64,000 nucleotides of DNA from Anodontia alba (Eukaryota; Mollusca; Bivalvia; Lucinida; Lucinidae), in assembly GCA_964016985.1 (NCBI GenBank), contig OZ024833.1, positions 64,444,687-64,508,686 of the forward strand, written 5' to 3'. Position numbers and translations under genes: made by a program. The notes beneath the pieces were generated by a model that saw only the letters and a list, made by a program, of their open reading frames with translations, ran no database searches and had not been told where the DNA came from. Below, piece by piece: positions 9,452 to 20,834 of the stretch; the stretch's first letter is position 1; each line of letters opens with the position of its first letter.

Positions 9452-9737
9452 TTGATTGTGTTGGGGTTTAACGACACGTCAACCCTTGTGGGTCATTTTG
9501 TGTCGTCTCCCAGAGAAAGGGAGAAAAGTGATAGAAGAGATAGTAGAAGAGATTAAAGAGAGGGACAGGGAAGAAAGGAACAGGAATGAAAGTGAAGAAA
9601 CAGAAGAAATAAAAATATTCCCCATCTACCCTTACCTGCTACAAGGATAGCAGGCCTTGCCCAACTGTAAGCCAATATCAGTTGGACGCCCCGGTGACGT
9701 AAGATACACGACACCTTCGCACCACCCAACCACCCCA
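9452..9737 (-). mobile_element. polypyrimidine retroposon R9 with target-site duplication
   Basis: Reverse orientation copy of the repeat at 49363-49652, from the GTTAAACCCCAACACAATC tail to the GGGGTGGTTGGGTGGTGCG head. A 12-bp direct repeat TAAATACAGAAT lies at 9440-9451 and 9738-9749. The inner part is almost all purine on the plus strand (polypyrimidine on the coding strand). No clear tRNA B box was seen, so its promoter type is unknown. Confidence 0.8.
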
Positions 9738-9958
9738 TAAATACAGAATATACTGTTCTTTATAAAGCAGCCCATTTTCTAATGTCTCTACAAAAATTTA
9801 TATTGTGAATACTCATTGGAATCATCTCAGGGAAGTGAGCATCTTTATGTTTATGTTTTCAAGAAGATTAAACAAAATATCTATGTTGCTACAGCCCTTA
9901 TCCAAAGGTAATCCAAACATATTGCACTTATCTTGTTTTATTTAATGTTATTGTTTAA

Positions 9959-10164
9959 CCCTTGTCCTGCTGAACCTGGATATACCCTGCCTTTGCAAAC
10001 AGTGTAGATCCAGATCAGTTGGCTTCTGAAGAAGCCCACTGATATGGATCTGCACTATTTGCCATTAAGTATGTGAATTTAAAGCAACAATCCAGATCAA
10101 GTAATCTGATTGACTGAAAATTAGAAATGGGTGTGGTTTCTTAATTTATCCAGCAGGAAAAGGG
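9959..10164 (+). mobile_element. P3 piggyBac-type MITE, good copy
   Basis: TTAA at 9955-9958 and 10165-10168, ends CCCTTGTCCTGCTGAAC and CAGCAGGAAAAGGG, hairpin AGTGTAGATCCAGATCAG. Confidence 0.8.
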
Positions 10165-10265
10165 TTAAAAGGTACATACATGTATATGAATTTTCTTTAC
10201 ATTATATTACAAAGCAGAATAATTCAAAGATCTAGATATGACAATGAGGCAGTATCAGGTAAACA

Positions 10266-10385
10266 TTTTTCTTATTCATGAAAACATGTAGATTCAATGT
10301 TCCCATCAGAAGTGCCCTGGGTGAGGCACTTCTAATGAGTACCCACAAAATGTTTTTGTGGGGGGAAAAAAGGAGAAAAATATCA
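10266..10385. mobile_element. P2 palindromic element, diverged
   Basis: Arms TTTTTCTTATTCATGAAAAC and CACTTCTAATGAGTACCCAC around a GGGTGAGG centre; the right arm is interrupted by GGGGGG. Confidence 0.6.
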
Positions 10386-10501
10386 AAACTTTTACCTGAA
10401 AAAAAAATGTCTTATCTGGAGCTATGAGAGTTATGTATTTATAAAACAGATCTTCCATAGCTCTCGATAAGATGCCATTTTTTTCAATCCAAAGTATTGA
10501 C

Positions 10502-10632
10502 ATTTTTTCTTATTTCTCCTCGAAAACATATGATGTGGGTACTCATTAGAAGCGCCTTGCCAAGGCGCTTCTGCCAAGGCGCTTCTAATGAATACCCACA
10601 ACATATGTTTTCATGGAGAAATAAGAAAAATA
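10502..10632. mobile_element. P2 palindromic element, well-conserved copy
   Basis: Nearly perfect hairpin about 130 bp long. Outer arms ATTTTTTCTTATTTCTCC and GGAGAAATAAGAAAAAT, middle arms ATGTGGGTACTCATTAGAA, inner stem GCGCCTTG. The inner GCCAAGGCGCTTCT segment is duplicated at the tip. No target-site duplication is obvious. Confidence 0.8.
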
Positions 10633-11024
10633 TTTATCTGATACCCACTCTTATCTAGACCCATGTCTTCAAATAAAACAACATTGTTTACTATATTATA
10701 TAATCACACTTCAGCCGATCACTGATGGCTAGTCTAGATAGTGAAATTTACACATTGCTCCAGGATACTTCAGATTACTGTATTACCTAAATATTAGAAC
10801 AGATTTACTCTTTACAATACTTGTCATAAAATTTGAACAAGTCCATTTTATTACCTATTCATACCCCTAAGAACTAATGGATAATTAGCAAATGATGCAG
10901 ACCCTGATCAGAGGTCACATTCTACATGTATGTCTACCAAGTGTGTGCAGGCCTGCCGGTCACAATACTTAGGTTAAATATGGTGTGTTTCATCTTTTAA
11001 TTTATTTTTTGACACATCATCTAT

Positions 11025-11270
11025 TTGTTTGTTGTTGTCACGTCGAGGGCGGTTACCTAATCACACCTGTCTGTGGACAGGCTTAGTCCTCTAAGCTGTT
11101 AACCAGTATTTACCGGTATGTGCATTCTTTTGCCAGGAACTGACAACAGTCCTTCTTGAATCAGCAGAAGGGGAGAGAAAGACTGTAGAAAATATTTCAT
11201 GATTAATCTCTACAAAAGAATGCAGGGATCGAACCCGCAACCTCCAACTGAGCCACAGAGACTGGTAATC
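11025..11270 (-). mobile_element. SINE-A copy with target-site duplication
   Basis: Minus-strand SINE-A with internal deletions. Direct repeats ACACATCAT(C/T)TAT at 11012-11024 and 11271-11283 differ at one base. Confidence 0.75.
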
Positions 11271-11564
11271 ACACATCATTTATAAAGTACAATGTATAAA
11301 AACAAAATATTCTGAACAAAAAGTTCACAAACCTAGGAGTGATTATACCATATATACCCTAAATATTCAGACAGACATTTGAGCAGTATATCCTAACTTG
11401 TCCCTAGGGACAGTTTGATCTGAGTCTACACTGTTACATGTACCATTAAACATTAGCTAACATTTTTTTACATCAGTTGGGTACCCAAAAGAACTTATTC
11501 AATTCACTGGATAACATAGCTCCAGATGAGAGGGAGTATCAGCCTATCAGGTCAATATTTTTCT

Positions 11565-11665
11565 TATGTCTTCATGAAAACATGTCGTGGGTACTTACAT
11601 TGTATTAGAACTTCAATTTAGAAGCGCCTCAGTGAGTCACTTCTAATGAGTACCACAACAATGAA
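11565..11665. repeat. P2 palindromic element, diverged
   Basis: TTTTTCTTATGTCTTCATGA, CGTGGGTACT and GAAGCGCCTCAGTGAGTCAC then TTCTAATGAGTACC. Confidence 0.55.
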
Positions 11666-11765
11666 TATATGACCAAATGATTATATATATCTGTCTCTTA
11701 TCTATGGTAACTGCAACACCCCTCGCAAGGATTCTGTGCATGATGTCTACACGTCAAGGCATGTT

Positions 11766-12545
11766 GTAAAGGTAACTAGAATGTGCAGTCAATGGTACGC
11801 CATTGCAAACCCCACACTCCGTACTAATGTTGCTATTAATAGCATGATGGAAACTGATCAACTTGCTCTCACACACCCTTACCATGCGGGGAAGTCATGT
11901 AGCAAGTCTGGTTAGATTCTGCCATATGATTTCGGGGGATATAGTGTGATGGACAGAGGGGCACACTGACAGATGGAAAAATAATGTTGCTCTCACAAAT
12001 CCGTACCAAAGTGGGGAAGTTATGTAGCAAGTTAGGTTAAATTCCACCCAGTGGTTTAGGAGATACATGTAGCTTGATGGATGAATGGATGGACAGACAG
12101 ATGGAGGCATTCACACTATCCCCATCACTTTTTTTTTTAAAAAGCGTGAGGATAAAAGTATGAGTGATGAAAAAAAGATGATAGTGTAATGGTGTTAAAA
12201 AGTGATAGCAGACCTATAAGTAATAAGTGCAAGAAAAACTATTCTTGATTTTCTTATTTCAGGTATTTTGCACTAATTGTAATCTCCAGTTGAAGAGCTT
12301 AGCAGAATTACTTGGAGAAAACATAGGTAATTTGGTATATATCCTTTGTACTTTTAAATAATATTAAGAATGCGCAGTCAATGGTACGCCATCGCAAAAT
12401 CCCCAAGTTCCATGCTAATGCTGCTAATAGCATGATGGACGGCTGGACAGACAATCTCACAAATTCTTACCATGGGGGGAAGTCATGCTGGTTAAGTTCA
12501 GCCTAGTGGTTTAGGAGGAGAGAGCGTGACAGACGGAGGCATTTT
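11766..12545. repeat. dispersed repeat R14 in several ~120-bp units
   Basis: GTGCAGTCAATGGTACGCCA (11780) recurs at 12370 as GCGCAGTCAATGGTACGCCA. TCTCACA.A(C/T)CCTTACCA..G.GGGGAAGT.ATG recurs three times (about 11868, 11990, 12460). Open frames here are by chance. No gene was recognised between 10.7 and 13.1 kb. Confidence 0.6.
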
Positions 12546-13116
12546 TTAAAAAGGGTGGGGTTAAAAAGCTTACAAATTAGAGTGTATTTCACAGAGAAAT
12601 TTTCAGCATCCATGATCCTTTTAAAATATAGTTTCCTTTTGACATATGAAATTTTTGTACAAAAATCTGTAAATCTGACCAAGTTATTACAGATTCAATT
12701 ATTTTGATTATACCTGCTTTTTGATTAGTTTCTGCTGTTGTTTACTCCTAGTTTGGAAAGCATGCCAATGAACCATAAGTAGTTGTGGCAAAGAACAAAA
12801 ATTGAGAATTGCACTGAGGTATCCTGGGAAAGAATACTTTGGGGCATCACTATATATGATTGGTACCATATGTACTGAAAGTTCCCAAACTTTGATGTAG
12901 ATGGCTATTTATCTCTTTAACAAGATAGACAGACTGTACATGGCATCTCATCACGAAATCTATCTTCCAATAATGCTTAACCCATTTCTGGGACTTGTAG
13001 CATGTGAGTGCAAAACCAGGCTAAGAAAAGACAAAGTTGTGAAGTTTAAAAGAAAGTAAAAGCGTGAAATGTTAAAAAGGTCTAGTTACAAGATTAAAAG
13101 CAAGGCACTGGTTAAA

Positions 13117-13343
13117 TTAGGGTGAGACGTGGTTTATCTGGCTACCTGCCCGGCTGAAGTCATCAACGTTGGGCAGGGAGACTACTGGTGGGACTGAGTT
13201 CCAGTGAACAATAGTACGGGGGAAGAAAGAGTATTCAATATAGTCTGTGGATGTAGCTATCTGTCTGTATGCCATCGGATGGGAGGTTCTAGACTGTCTT
13301 TGCAGGGCTGTTAGGTACTGGTCCCTGGGGATAGCAACAAGGT
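13117..13343 (-). pseudogene. LINE reverse transcriptase, C-terminal fragment
   Basis: Minus-strand frame reads RDQYLTALQRQSRTSHPMAY, then STDYIEYSFFPRTIVHWNSV and PNVDDFSRAGSQ. This is the typical C-terminal end of Jockey/CR1-type proteins (...RTSHP..Y..I...TDY...SFFPRTI..WN.LP). It is cut at its 5' side by the P1 element at 13344. The LINE pseudogene at 14345-15646 carries its own version of the HPMA segment, so these are probably two separate copies. Confidence 0.75.
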
Positions 13344-13666
13344 CATGCGAAAACATGCCTATATAATTTTGATCCCCTTAAATCCTAATTTTATATTTAG
13401 TAAAAATGGGATTTACAGTGATATACATTATTTATTTTTCTTACTTATGCTCAAAAACATAGATTGTGGGTACTCATTAGAACTGCCTCACTGAGGTGAT
13501 TCCATAGATTGTGTGTACTCATTAGAACTACCTTGCTAAGGCAGTTCTAATGAGTACCCACAATCTATGAGCAGAAATATGAAAAATATCAGTTTTTTTA
13601 TCTGAAAATTTTCAGTTTTTGGAGATAAAATTTTCTATATATTTGAATAGGCGTGTTTTCTTAATG
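13344..13666 (+). mobile_element. P1 MITE with two hairpins, extra-arm variant
   Basis: Ends CATGCGAAAACATGCC and the complement of CATTAAGAAAACACGCC. An AT-rich small hairpin lies near the left end. The main hairpin ATAGATTGTGGGTACTCATT...GAACTGCC is present with one arm duplicated, giving three arms instead of two (13460-13570). Confidence 0.75.
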
Positions 13667-13876
13667 TGAAAAGGATCTTCAGTGTTTGCCACTTATCCAG
13701 CAGTTGTTCAAGACACATCATTCAACATCAGGTTAAAGGTCATTAGTAGTGAAAGTATGGTCATTCCATTTCAGAAATTCTACCTGTTGGCATGTCATCA
13801 TCTACATTACCACTATCTATCCGGGACTAAAAATACTCGAAGAAACATTTAAATAAACAATAAAGACTAAACTTAC

Positions 13877-13990
13877 TGCGTTTGCAAAACCCCACCCACT
13901 ACAGTCAACAGTAACTTTTTCTACTTCCGTTTCCCACAAGATATGATCAAAGAATAACCCGGCTCAACGCGAGTAGTGGTAATTGAAGCG
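13877..13990 (-). promoter_or_regulatory. candidate 5' UTR exon and promoter of the SRD5A3-like gene
   Basis: On the minus strand, a GC-richer stretch containing GGGAAACGGAAGTAG (an ETS-like site, 13921-13935) ends at a strong donor A|GTAAGT whose exon side stops at 13877. It lies 7.7 kb upstream of the coding exon that begins with a splice acceptor at 6187, so a non-coding first exon is required somewhere. There is no direct proof that it is this one. Confidence 0.3.
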
Positions 13991-14344
13991 TGCTTAAGAA
14001 GACAAACCTATTACGGTCTTTAAGGTGGTACAAATGGTTCGCTTGAGTGAGCAGTATCATCTGCCAATCGCTAAAAAAATAGCTGGCAGGTGGTTTTCGA
14101 GGTTATTTTTGTTGACCCAAGGGACGTAACTGTCGGCCGCGTCATCAAAATGTAACAAACCGTACTATAATACACCGAAATAATCGGGATGCCGAAATAT
14201 TGGAAAGGACCGGAAAGACGCAAAAAGACGCATAAAAAAAAGACGATTTTGTATAGCAAAAAGACCGTTTTTATGAGTTGACAGTTTATTTATTGAATGT
14301 TATAACATATAATTAAATCTTATAATCTGTACTTGTAAATGTCA

Positions 14345-15646
14345 GTTCTAGCATATGGCACTTGAAATGCCATCGGATGCTGATTCCTGCTGCGCCTATG
14401 TGGGGGTTGAAGGTCATTACAAGGTATACTAGCTCTCTCTTTCAGACCTTTGAACAGCAATATGAGTTTACTATATTTCCGTCTGTTGTGAAGAGACGCC
14501 CACCCTATAACTGTTCAAGAATGCTAGTCATACTTCCGGTTTCAAAGTTGTAGTTTCCAGTCACAAACCTAGCCGCACGATTCTGAACCTTTTCTTAATT
14601 CTTCCTGGACTACTATTCCATGTGGGTCCCAAACAGGGCTAGCATACTCCAGGATTGGTCGCACCAACCCCCTGTATGCCATTTCCTTTACATCTTGGGG
14701 ACATGGCGATAGGTTACGTCTTAAGAAACCAAAGAGATGTGTTTGCTTTTGTGCAAACATTGCTTACATGAGCATTCCATTTTAAGTCCTTAGAAATTGT
14801 CAGACCAAGGTATTTAATATTATCCACATTTCGAGGACTGTTCTGAGGAGTAAGCTGCATTGATCTTTTTTATCCGCTTCCTAGTAAGCCGCATGTTACA
14901 TTTCACGGGCTGGAATCTCATACCCCATTTCCTGGCCCATTTGCCCAGCTGATCAATAGCCTTTTGAAGTTTCGATGTGTCTTCAATGCTATCAATCTGA
15001 CGATAGCAGACATATTCATCAGCGAACAGATGAATCTCAGATTCTATTCCAACAATGATGTCATTTATATACAAGGAAAACAACAGTGGACCGAGAACAG
15101 TGCTCTGCGGCACGCCAGACAAAACAGTTGCCCATTGCGATTTTGCACAATTGACTACAACACTTTGTTGCCTATTGCACACAGATGAATCAATCTATGC
15201 TAAAGTTTTTCCACTTATGCCGTATCCATGGAGTTTGAATTTCAGAAGTTCATGAGAAGGAGTGTAGAAGGCCTTCTCGAAGTCCAATATGAATGTATCT
15301 ACTTGACCTCCTGCATCCAAATTTTTCCCGATCATTTATTACGGTGATCAGCTGAGTTTCACAGCTACGGTTCTTCCTAAAAGCATGTTGCCTGTCTGAT
15401 AGAAGCTTGTGTTCATGAAGATGAGCCATAATATTTAAACATACTGTGTTCAAGCATCTTGCAAGGAACACAGGTCCAGGACACTGGACGATAGTTACTT
15501 GGTAAAGCTCTGTCACCCTTCTTATAGAGTGGATAGATGTTAGCCAAAGACCATTCTGTATTAAGAGTAGCATCGGGATACAGGGTGAGGTTGGCTAGCT
15601 GTAAAAGTGCTTTAAACCGCCCCCACGCCCCCCCCCCCACCCCCAC
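14345..15646 (-). pseudogene. Jockey/CR1-type LINE reverse transcriptase, broken
   Basis: Four frame-shifted minus-strand blocks in order. 15646-15413 carries YPLYKKGDRALPSNYRPVS. 15573-15250 carries LLSDRQHAFRKNRSCETQL. 15182-14820 carries motif B-like SGVPQSTVLGPLLFSLYIND (normally SGVPQGTVLGP) and the catalytic box as FADE instead of FADD. 14760 downward carries LVRPILEYASPVWDP and then, with stops, RNQHPMAFQVPYARTDIYK. The endonuclease domain is absent, and the catalytic box has lost one Asp. Upstream, on the same coding strand, lies the R8 repeat (15650-15990); the same junction recurs at 24.76 kb. Confidence 0.85.
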
Positions 15647-15649
15647 CCA

Positions 15650-15990
15650 CGGTGGTTTACTCTACTGACCGTTCTAAGGCGGTGGTCCCGGTGTTAGTAT
15701 TACTCTTTGTTGCTTTGTGGTTTATTCTACGAGGAGATTTGTTTTATGTCTTACCTTGTGTTATTTTGTTCTTGTGTTTTCATTCCTTTTAGTATTGCGA
15801 TTACCTCGCTTGGGGAAGAGAGAGCTAATCTTAGTGCTTTTCGTACGTTTGTTCGACTTGTGCTTGCTTGGTTTTGTCGGTTTCCTCTTCCTCTTGGTGT
15901 TTGGGAAGGGCTGAGGGTTGTGACTGTGGCACTCCATGGAATTTTCTCTTACCTTTTTTTATCGTACGTAGTAGCTCAGTGACAAGGACC
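15650..15990 (-). repeat. R8 repeat with PQSQ-type peptide (copy a)
   Basis: About 340 bp, similar to 18836-19215 and 24766-25085. Minus-strand translation near 15960-15900 gives GVPQSQPSALPKHQ, matching PQSQTAALPRHQ of the copy at 18836. It starts next to ACTGACCGTTCTAAGGCGG and directly upstream of a reverse-transcriptase remnant. It is probably part of the same retroelement's 5' region; the function is unknown. Confidence 0.6.
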
Positions 15991-16026
15991 AGGTTGGCAT
16001 TTATTTTATATTTCCTTATAGTTGTC

Positions 16027-16094
16027 TATAAGACTTCATGTCACACCCTGTCGAAAGCTTTCTTGAAGTCTATGAAGACATGAAAGAGATCTCG
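16027..16094 (-). pseudogene. LINE reverse-transcriptase motif A fragment
   Basis: Minus-strand peptide DLFHVFIDFKKAFDRV followed by a stop where Trp is expected, then HE. This is the motif A region of LINE reverse transcriptases (FIDFKKAFDRVWHE). Only about 22 codons remain. Confidence 0.75.
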
Positions 16095-16307
16095 CTAGTG
16101 CTTACGTACGGCAGTTTTAAAATCAGGTATTACGACTCATATACATGTAAATCTTTAATACTCTGTATGCTCAAGAATCAAATGAAAAGTACTGATATTT
16201 TTCTTGTTTTCGTTTTCGCAGAAAATAAGACGAACTTTCATTCATATTGGTCGGGGATAATTTGAATGAAAGGTCAAGCCTAATTTTATGTGAAAAAAAC
16301 ACAAAAA

Positions 16308-16340
<33 letters not shown>

Positions 16341-16487
16341 GTGTGCAGTTTAACAAATGAATAAAAAAACAAACTATACTGTTATTGAGGAATTACTATA
16401 CTATAACAATTGCGGTCTGTGGTCTGGGCCCATCGTGGTCCAACTATGTATTATTTTTGCTCGGGTTTCAGAATGCTTTGTTTCATT

Positions 16488-16552
16488 CATTACGAAATCA
16501 TGCCTATTCAAATATATTGAAAATTTTACAACCAAAAAATGAAAATTTTCAG

Positions 16553-16597
<45 letters not shown>

Positions 16598-16789
16598 CGT
16601 ATTCCTGCTCAAAACATAGATTGTGGGTACCCGTTAGAACCGCCTCGCCGAGGCGGTTCTAACGAGTACCCACAATCTATGTTTTGAGCAGAAATAAGAA
16701 AAATAATGTATACCTCTATAAACCCCAGTTTTTACTATATAAAAGTGGGGTTTAAGGGGGTCAAAATTATATAGGCATGTTTTCGTGAT
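16488..16789 (-). mobile_element. P1 MITE with poly-T insert
   Basis: Ends CATTACGAAATCATGCC and GGCATGTTTTCGTGAT. A 40-bp T tract (16558-16597) precedes the hairpin GATTGTGGGTACCCGTTAG with inner stem AACCGCCTCG. Confidence 0.8.
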
Positions 16790-17105
16790 CTTCAGATTTG
16801 TGATAACTTGCTTTTTTATTGTGATGAGGCAGATGACCCTACGCGGACCGAACACATATTTGAAATTTTGAGCTGCATCAGAATTACGGGTGAGATGCTA
16901 TCATGTAAAACTAGTCCAAGTCCCCCTGTCTGATAGGTGCTTCTGCTGACAGTTCTAAGGTTTTTCTTCTAGGGCTGTGGAAATACTATGCCCGATTTGT
17001 CCATTTTGTCCCATTTCCCTGAAGACAGGTAAGGAATTTCAGTTTACTTGTCCTGGGACCATACCATACCTCTAGCTAAAAAGAATATCTAGATTATGAG
17101 ATATA

Positions 17106-17222
17106 TACTTTTTTTTCATATTTCTCGAAGAAAAACATATGTTATGGGTACTCATTTGAAGCGCCTCACTTCTACTGAGTACCAACGACATATGGTTTCT
17201 TCGATAAATAAGAAAAATAGTC
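17106..17222. mobile_element. P2 palindromic element
   Basis: Arms TTTTCATATTTCTCGAAGAA and TTCTTCGATAAATAAGAAAA with GTTATGGGTACTCATTTGAA in the middle; the right inner arm is shortened. Confidence 0.65.
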
Positions 17223-17761
17223 AATATTCGGGCAAGTAAAGTTTGGTAGATTTTGACCATTTACTTGTCCGTGGATAAGTAATAAAATTTGATAGTTCCA
17301 CAACCCTGGTTCTTTTTTTGCAGTTCTTCTTTCTTTGTATGCTTTTTGTTGCAAATGTGCCGCTGTGTCTTGTCATTGATTGTTTCTGGTATCTATTCTG
17401 CTCTCGGGAAGGCTGTTGTACGTGTTTTTGGACCTTCCTGGATACCTTCATTCATATTTTGTAAATACGACCTAAGAGAAAACTGCTTCATTTATTCAGA
17501 ATTCAGGCAAACACCCATCCCACTCCCCAGTGATTTTAAGATTTTGATATAATATATGAAAGTAAATGTTTTAAAAATTTCATATATGTCAAACAGATTT
17601 CATCAATGTGATACATATTAACATTATAAAAACTGCACTGATAAAGCTGTTAAAACAAAATGTAAACACGTATAGGCTTCAATTCAAATTTCTAAACCCC
17701 ATAAGTATGACAATAATAATAGTGCTTTGTGTGACGGAAATCTATCCACATCAGCAATAAG

Positions 17762-17767
17762 TTTTTT

Positions 17768-17798
<31 letters not shown>

Positions 17799-18007
17799 TT
17801 TGACAAAAGTCTGAAAACACTAAAATTGCCGTAACTTGATGGATGGATTGATTGATTCTTTCTTTCATTCATTTTTTTTATTTATTTATTTCTTTCATTT
17901 GTTTATTGATACGGTTTTTCACTTATATTTTTTCGACGTTTAGTCCAGCAAATTCATATAGCTATTCTCTATATTACATAAAAACATTTAATTTATCAAT
18001 CTTTCGG

Positions 18008-18049
<42 letters not shown>

Positions 18050-18050
18050 A
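17762..18050. repeat. two long T tracts
   Basis: T runs at 17762-17795 and 18010-18048 with T-rich sequence between. No gene was seen in 17.3-18.6 kb. Confidence 0.8.
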
Positions 18051-18677
18051 TTATGTTTCTTTATTTTCTTATTGTCTCGCAATTCATATTCCAAGAGAGA
18101 AAGAATAATTTGTGGTCATGAAAACAAATTTAAACAATAAAAGTGAATAAATAAATTGGCAATGCAATTCTGTTAAAACGTTTTAGGTGTTTTATGGAGA
18201 TGTTTCATTGTTTTAAAATTCATACTTGAAAAGTTGACAGACCTAGTCAGCTTTTATTGCGTGTGATGTAGTATATCGAATTATGTAAATAAAAACAATA
18301 TTCTCTTTCCGGATATATACAATATTTCCAGTTAAGCACTTCAAAAGTAATGTAGTATAGTAGTTCTGTTGTAAATTTCAAATCGAAATATGAACTATTT
18401 CAAGTCGATTGCTAGTGTGGCCAATACCACAGTACTGACCCCAGTACCAACATAGCGTTATAATGAGAGTAATACAAATGTACTTATTCATTATAGAAAG
18501 CATTAATTATTAAATATGATATAGAACCGCTTTAAACAATATAAATTTAATTTTTGTGGTGCAATGCACCAATACGTACGTGTGGTGTTAGCCCTATGGC
18601 AGTTTTGGTATCAAGATAAAAGAAGATTGCAACAGAGGCACAGTCAGTGAAACAAAGACTACCAGGAACGTAAGCCA

Positions 18678-18808
18678 GGTCTGCGTTCAGAAGTGCAAAA
18701 TGATCACAAGCGTTTTCCCCTGGATTTCTATACCCAATGACGATCGCTAACAGAAGCAGGGATCCAGAGCAAAACGCTCGCGAGTAACTTGCCTTTTTGA
18801 ACGCAGCT
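18678..18808. mobile_element. R12 short element with GGTCTGCGTTCAG ends
   Basis: Imperfect inverted ends GGTCTGCGTTCAGAAGTGC and TTTTTGAACGCAGCTC. Relatives are at 33959-34075 and 34631-34746, and the longer R11 elements share the end sequence. Confidence 0.55.
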
Positions 18809-18835
18809 CTTATGCAGCTACGAAATGACTACAAA

Positions 18836-19215
18836 AGCTAAAAAAAAATACGGTAAGAGAAAAGTCCAGGGAATGCCACAATCACAAACCGCAGCCCTTC
18901 CCAGACACCAAGACGAAGAGAAAACCGACAAATCCAACCAAGCACAAATCGAACAAACGTTCGAAAAGCACTAAGATTAGCTATCTCTTCCCCAAGCGAG
19001 GTAATCGCAATGCAAAAAGGACTGAAAAACACAAGAACAAAATGACAAAAGGCAAGACATAAAACAAATCGCATCGTAGAATAAACCACAAAGCAACAAA
19101 GAGTAAGACTAACACCGCAACACTTCGCCGAACGGACAAACGAAGATAGAACAGATAAATAAAGAGGACCTGCAACAGAAGTATCGCCTTGGAACGGTCA
19201 ACAGTAACAATAGTG
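18836..19215 (+). repeat. R8 repeat with PQSQ-type peptide (copy b)
   Basis: Plus-strand frame KKKYGKRKVQGMPQSQTAAL continues with PRHQDEEKTDKSNQAQIEQT and FEKH to a stop near 18966. The rest of the repeat to about 19215 is homologous to the other copies, but with about 60 extra bases before TGGAACGGTCAACAG. The open frame is the longest of the four copies. Confidence 0.6.
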
Positions 19216-19233
19216 TGCTTAAAAACAGACCCC

Positions 19234-19456
19234 GAGGTTATAAAACTTTTTTATTATGCTGAGCATGAAATTTTCTCAGCTAATAAATATGAAAATGCCA
19301 ACAATAGTTGGCATTTTCATATTTATTAGCAGAGATATTTTCATGCTCAGCTATGATAAGCAAGAAACAAATTGCAATTGTTATTAATTTGATAATTATT
19401 AGCAGGACAAATTTCATGTTATGCTGAGTAGAACTTGGAAAAAGTTTTATAACCTT
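19234..19456. mobile_element. long-hairpin MITE with GAGGTTATAAAACTT ends
   Basis: Outer inverted repeats at 19234-19248 and 19442-19456 (14 of 15 match). The centre is a perfect palindrome, arms GCTAATAAATATGAAAATGC about 25 bp each, at about 19278-19330, continued by ATGCTGAGCATGAAA pairing with TTTTCATGCTCAGC. Confidence 0.75.
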
Positions 19457-19638
19457 TAGACCTGGTTTTATAGATTTTATTTGACTTCATTGCAGCTGGT
19501 GTCAAGTGCCGTGTTGCGGCTGTAAAAATCTCTTTGTACTTTATCATAGTGCAGTTTTTACTTTCATTGTCCTTGATATCTACAAAAGATATGAAATACT
19601 GTGTATAACACTACAAGCTGGAATTCATCATGAAATGA

Positions 19639-19914
19639 CATCACAAAAACATACCTTTATAATATTGACCCCTTAAACCCCACTTTTATATAGTAAAACT
19701 GGGGTTTACAGGGGTATACATTATTTTTCTTATTTCTGCCAAAAACATAGATTGTGGGTACTCGTTAGAACCGCCTCGGCGAGGCGGTTCTAACGAGTGC
19801 CACAATCTATGTTTTGAGCAGAAATATGAAAAATATCAGAATTTTTTACCTGAAAATTTTCATTTTTTGGTGGTGAAATTTTCAATATATTTGAATAGGC
19901 GTGTTTTCGTAATG
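19639..19914 (+). mobile_element. P1 MITE, good copy
   Basis: Ends CATCACAAAAACATACC and GGCGTGTTTTCGTAATG. The small hairpin TAAACCCCACTTTTATA / TAAAACTGGGGTTTA precedes the main hairpin GATTGTGGGTACTCGTTAG with inner stem AACCGCCTCG. Confidence 0.8.
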
Positions 19915-20214
19915 ATAAGGGAAAATTCGTACATCAAAAGTTTTAGTTTTAGTTTGCTGATACAAAAAAAAAAGAAAGAAAAAAATCCGCTCATTTAATT
20001 CTCAGTTGATGATTTTTATGCAGTAGCATTATGATACTGTCTAAGCTAAATCATACGGGAAATATTCATATCATTTGTATAGCTTTACTGTGTTATGTGG
20101 TGAATACTGCAACAAATTTATTGATTATCGACTTTATCCTAAATATTGGGACACCATAACCCTTTACCAAACTTGTCCAAAAAACTGAACAAGTCCATTT
20201 TACTAATAGTATTT

Positions 20215-20300
20215 CTAAAACTGCCAGTGAGTGGCAAACAGTATAGACTCTGATCAGACGCCGCGTTCTGGTCAGGGTCTACACGTTAATTGCTCAGGAC
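20215..20300. repeat. P4 hairpin fragment
   Basis: GGCAAACAGTATAGACTCTG plus ATCAGACGCCGC pairs with TCTGGTCAGGGTCTACACG. Confidence 0.45.
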
Positions 20301-20779
20301 TGTTTGTCTCAGTACATAGGGTTATTACGGTGCCTAGATCTATATTCAAAATTTTCGCTCGATACGCACACATGTGCAGAGCGTTACACTGATCTAAATC
20401 CAAGGATTGGAGACAATTTGCATGAATGTCTAGCCCTATTATCTGAAGAAAAAATAGCAAAATAGTTTGCCGACCACCTTTATTTTCAGGAACAAAAATC
20501 ATCAGTTTGTCGAAATCAGTTGAATCCCAGTGAGTGCTAAAGGTACAGTCAGCTTCAAGCAGTGGTAAAGACTATTATGCATTGACATTGATCTAAGCAA
20601 CTTTTACCAGGTTTTACGTCAGAAGCACCGTCCTCCTGAGATAGGATCGATTGATACACACATATACAGACAGATACAGTCCCAGTATTGGTCACCACTG
20701 TACCGGCTGCTACGGATCTTTGCTGCTTGGATTTGGCATTATCAAGTTTAGCTAAACAACCTCTCTAGCGAAATTAGGC

Positions 20780-20833
<54 letters not shown>
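20780..20833 (+). repeat. (GT)n microsatellite
   Basis: Uninterrupted GT run of about 54 bp. Open frames across it are artefacts. Confidence 0.95.
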
Positions 20834-20834
<1 letters not shown>

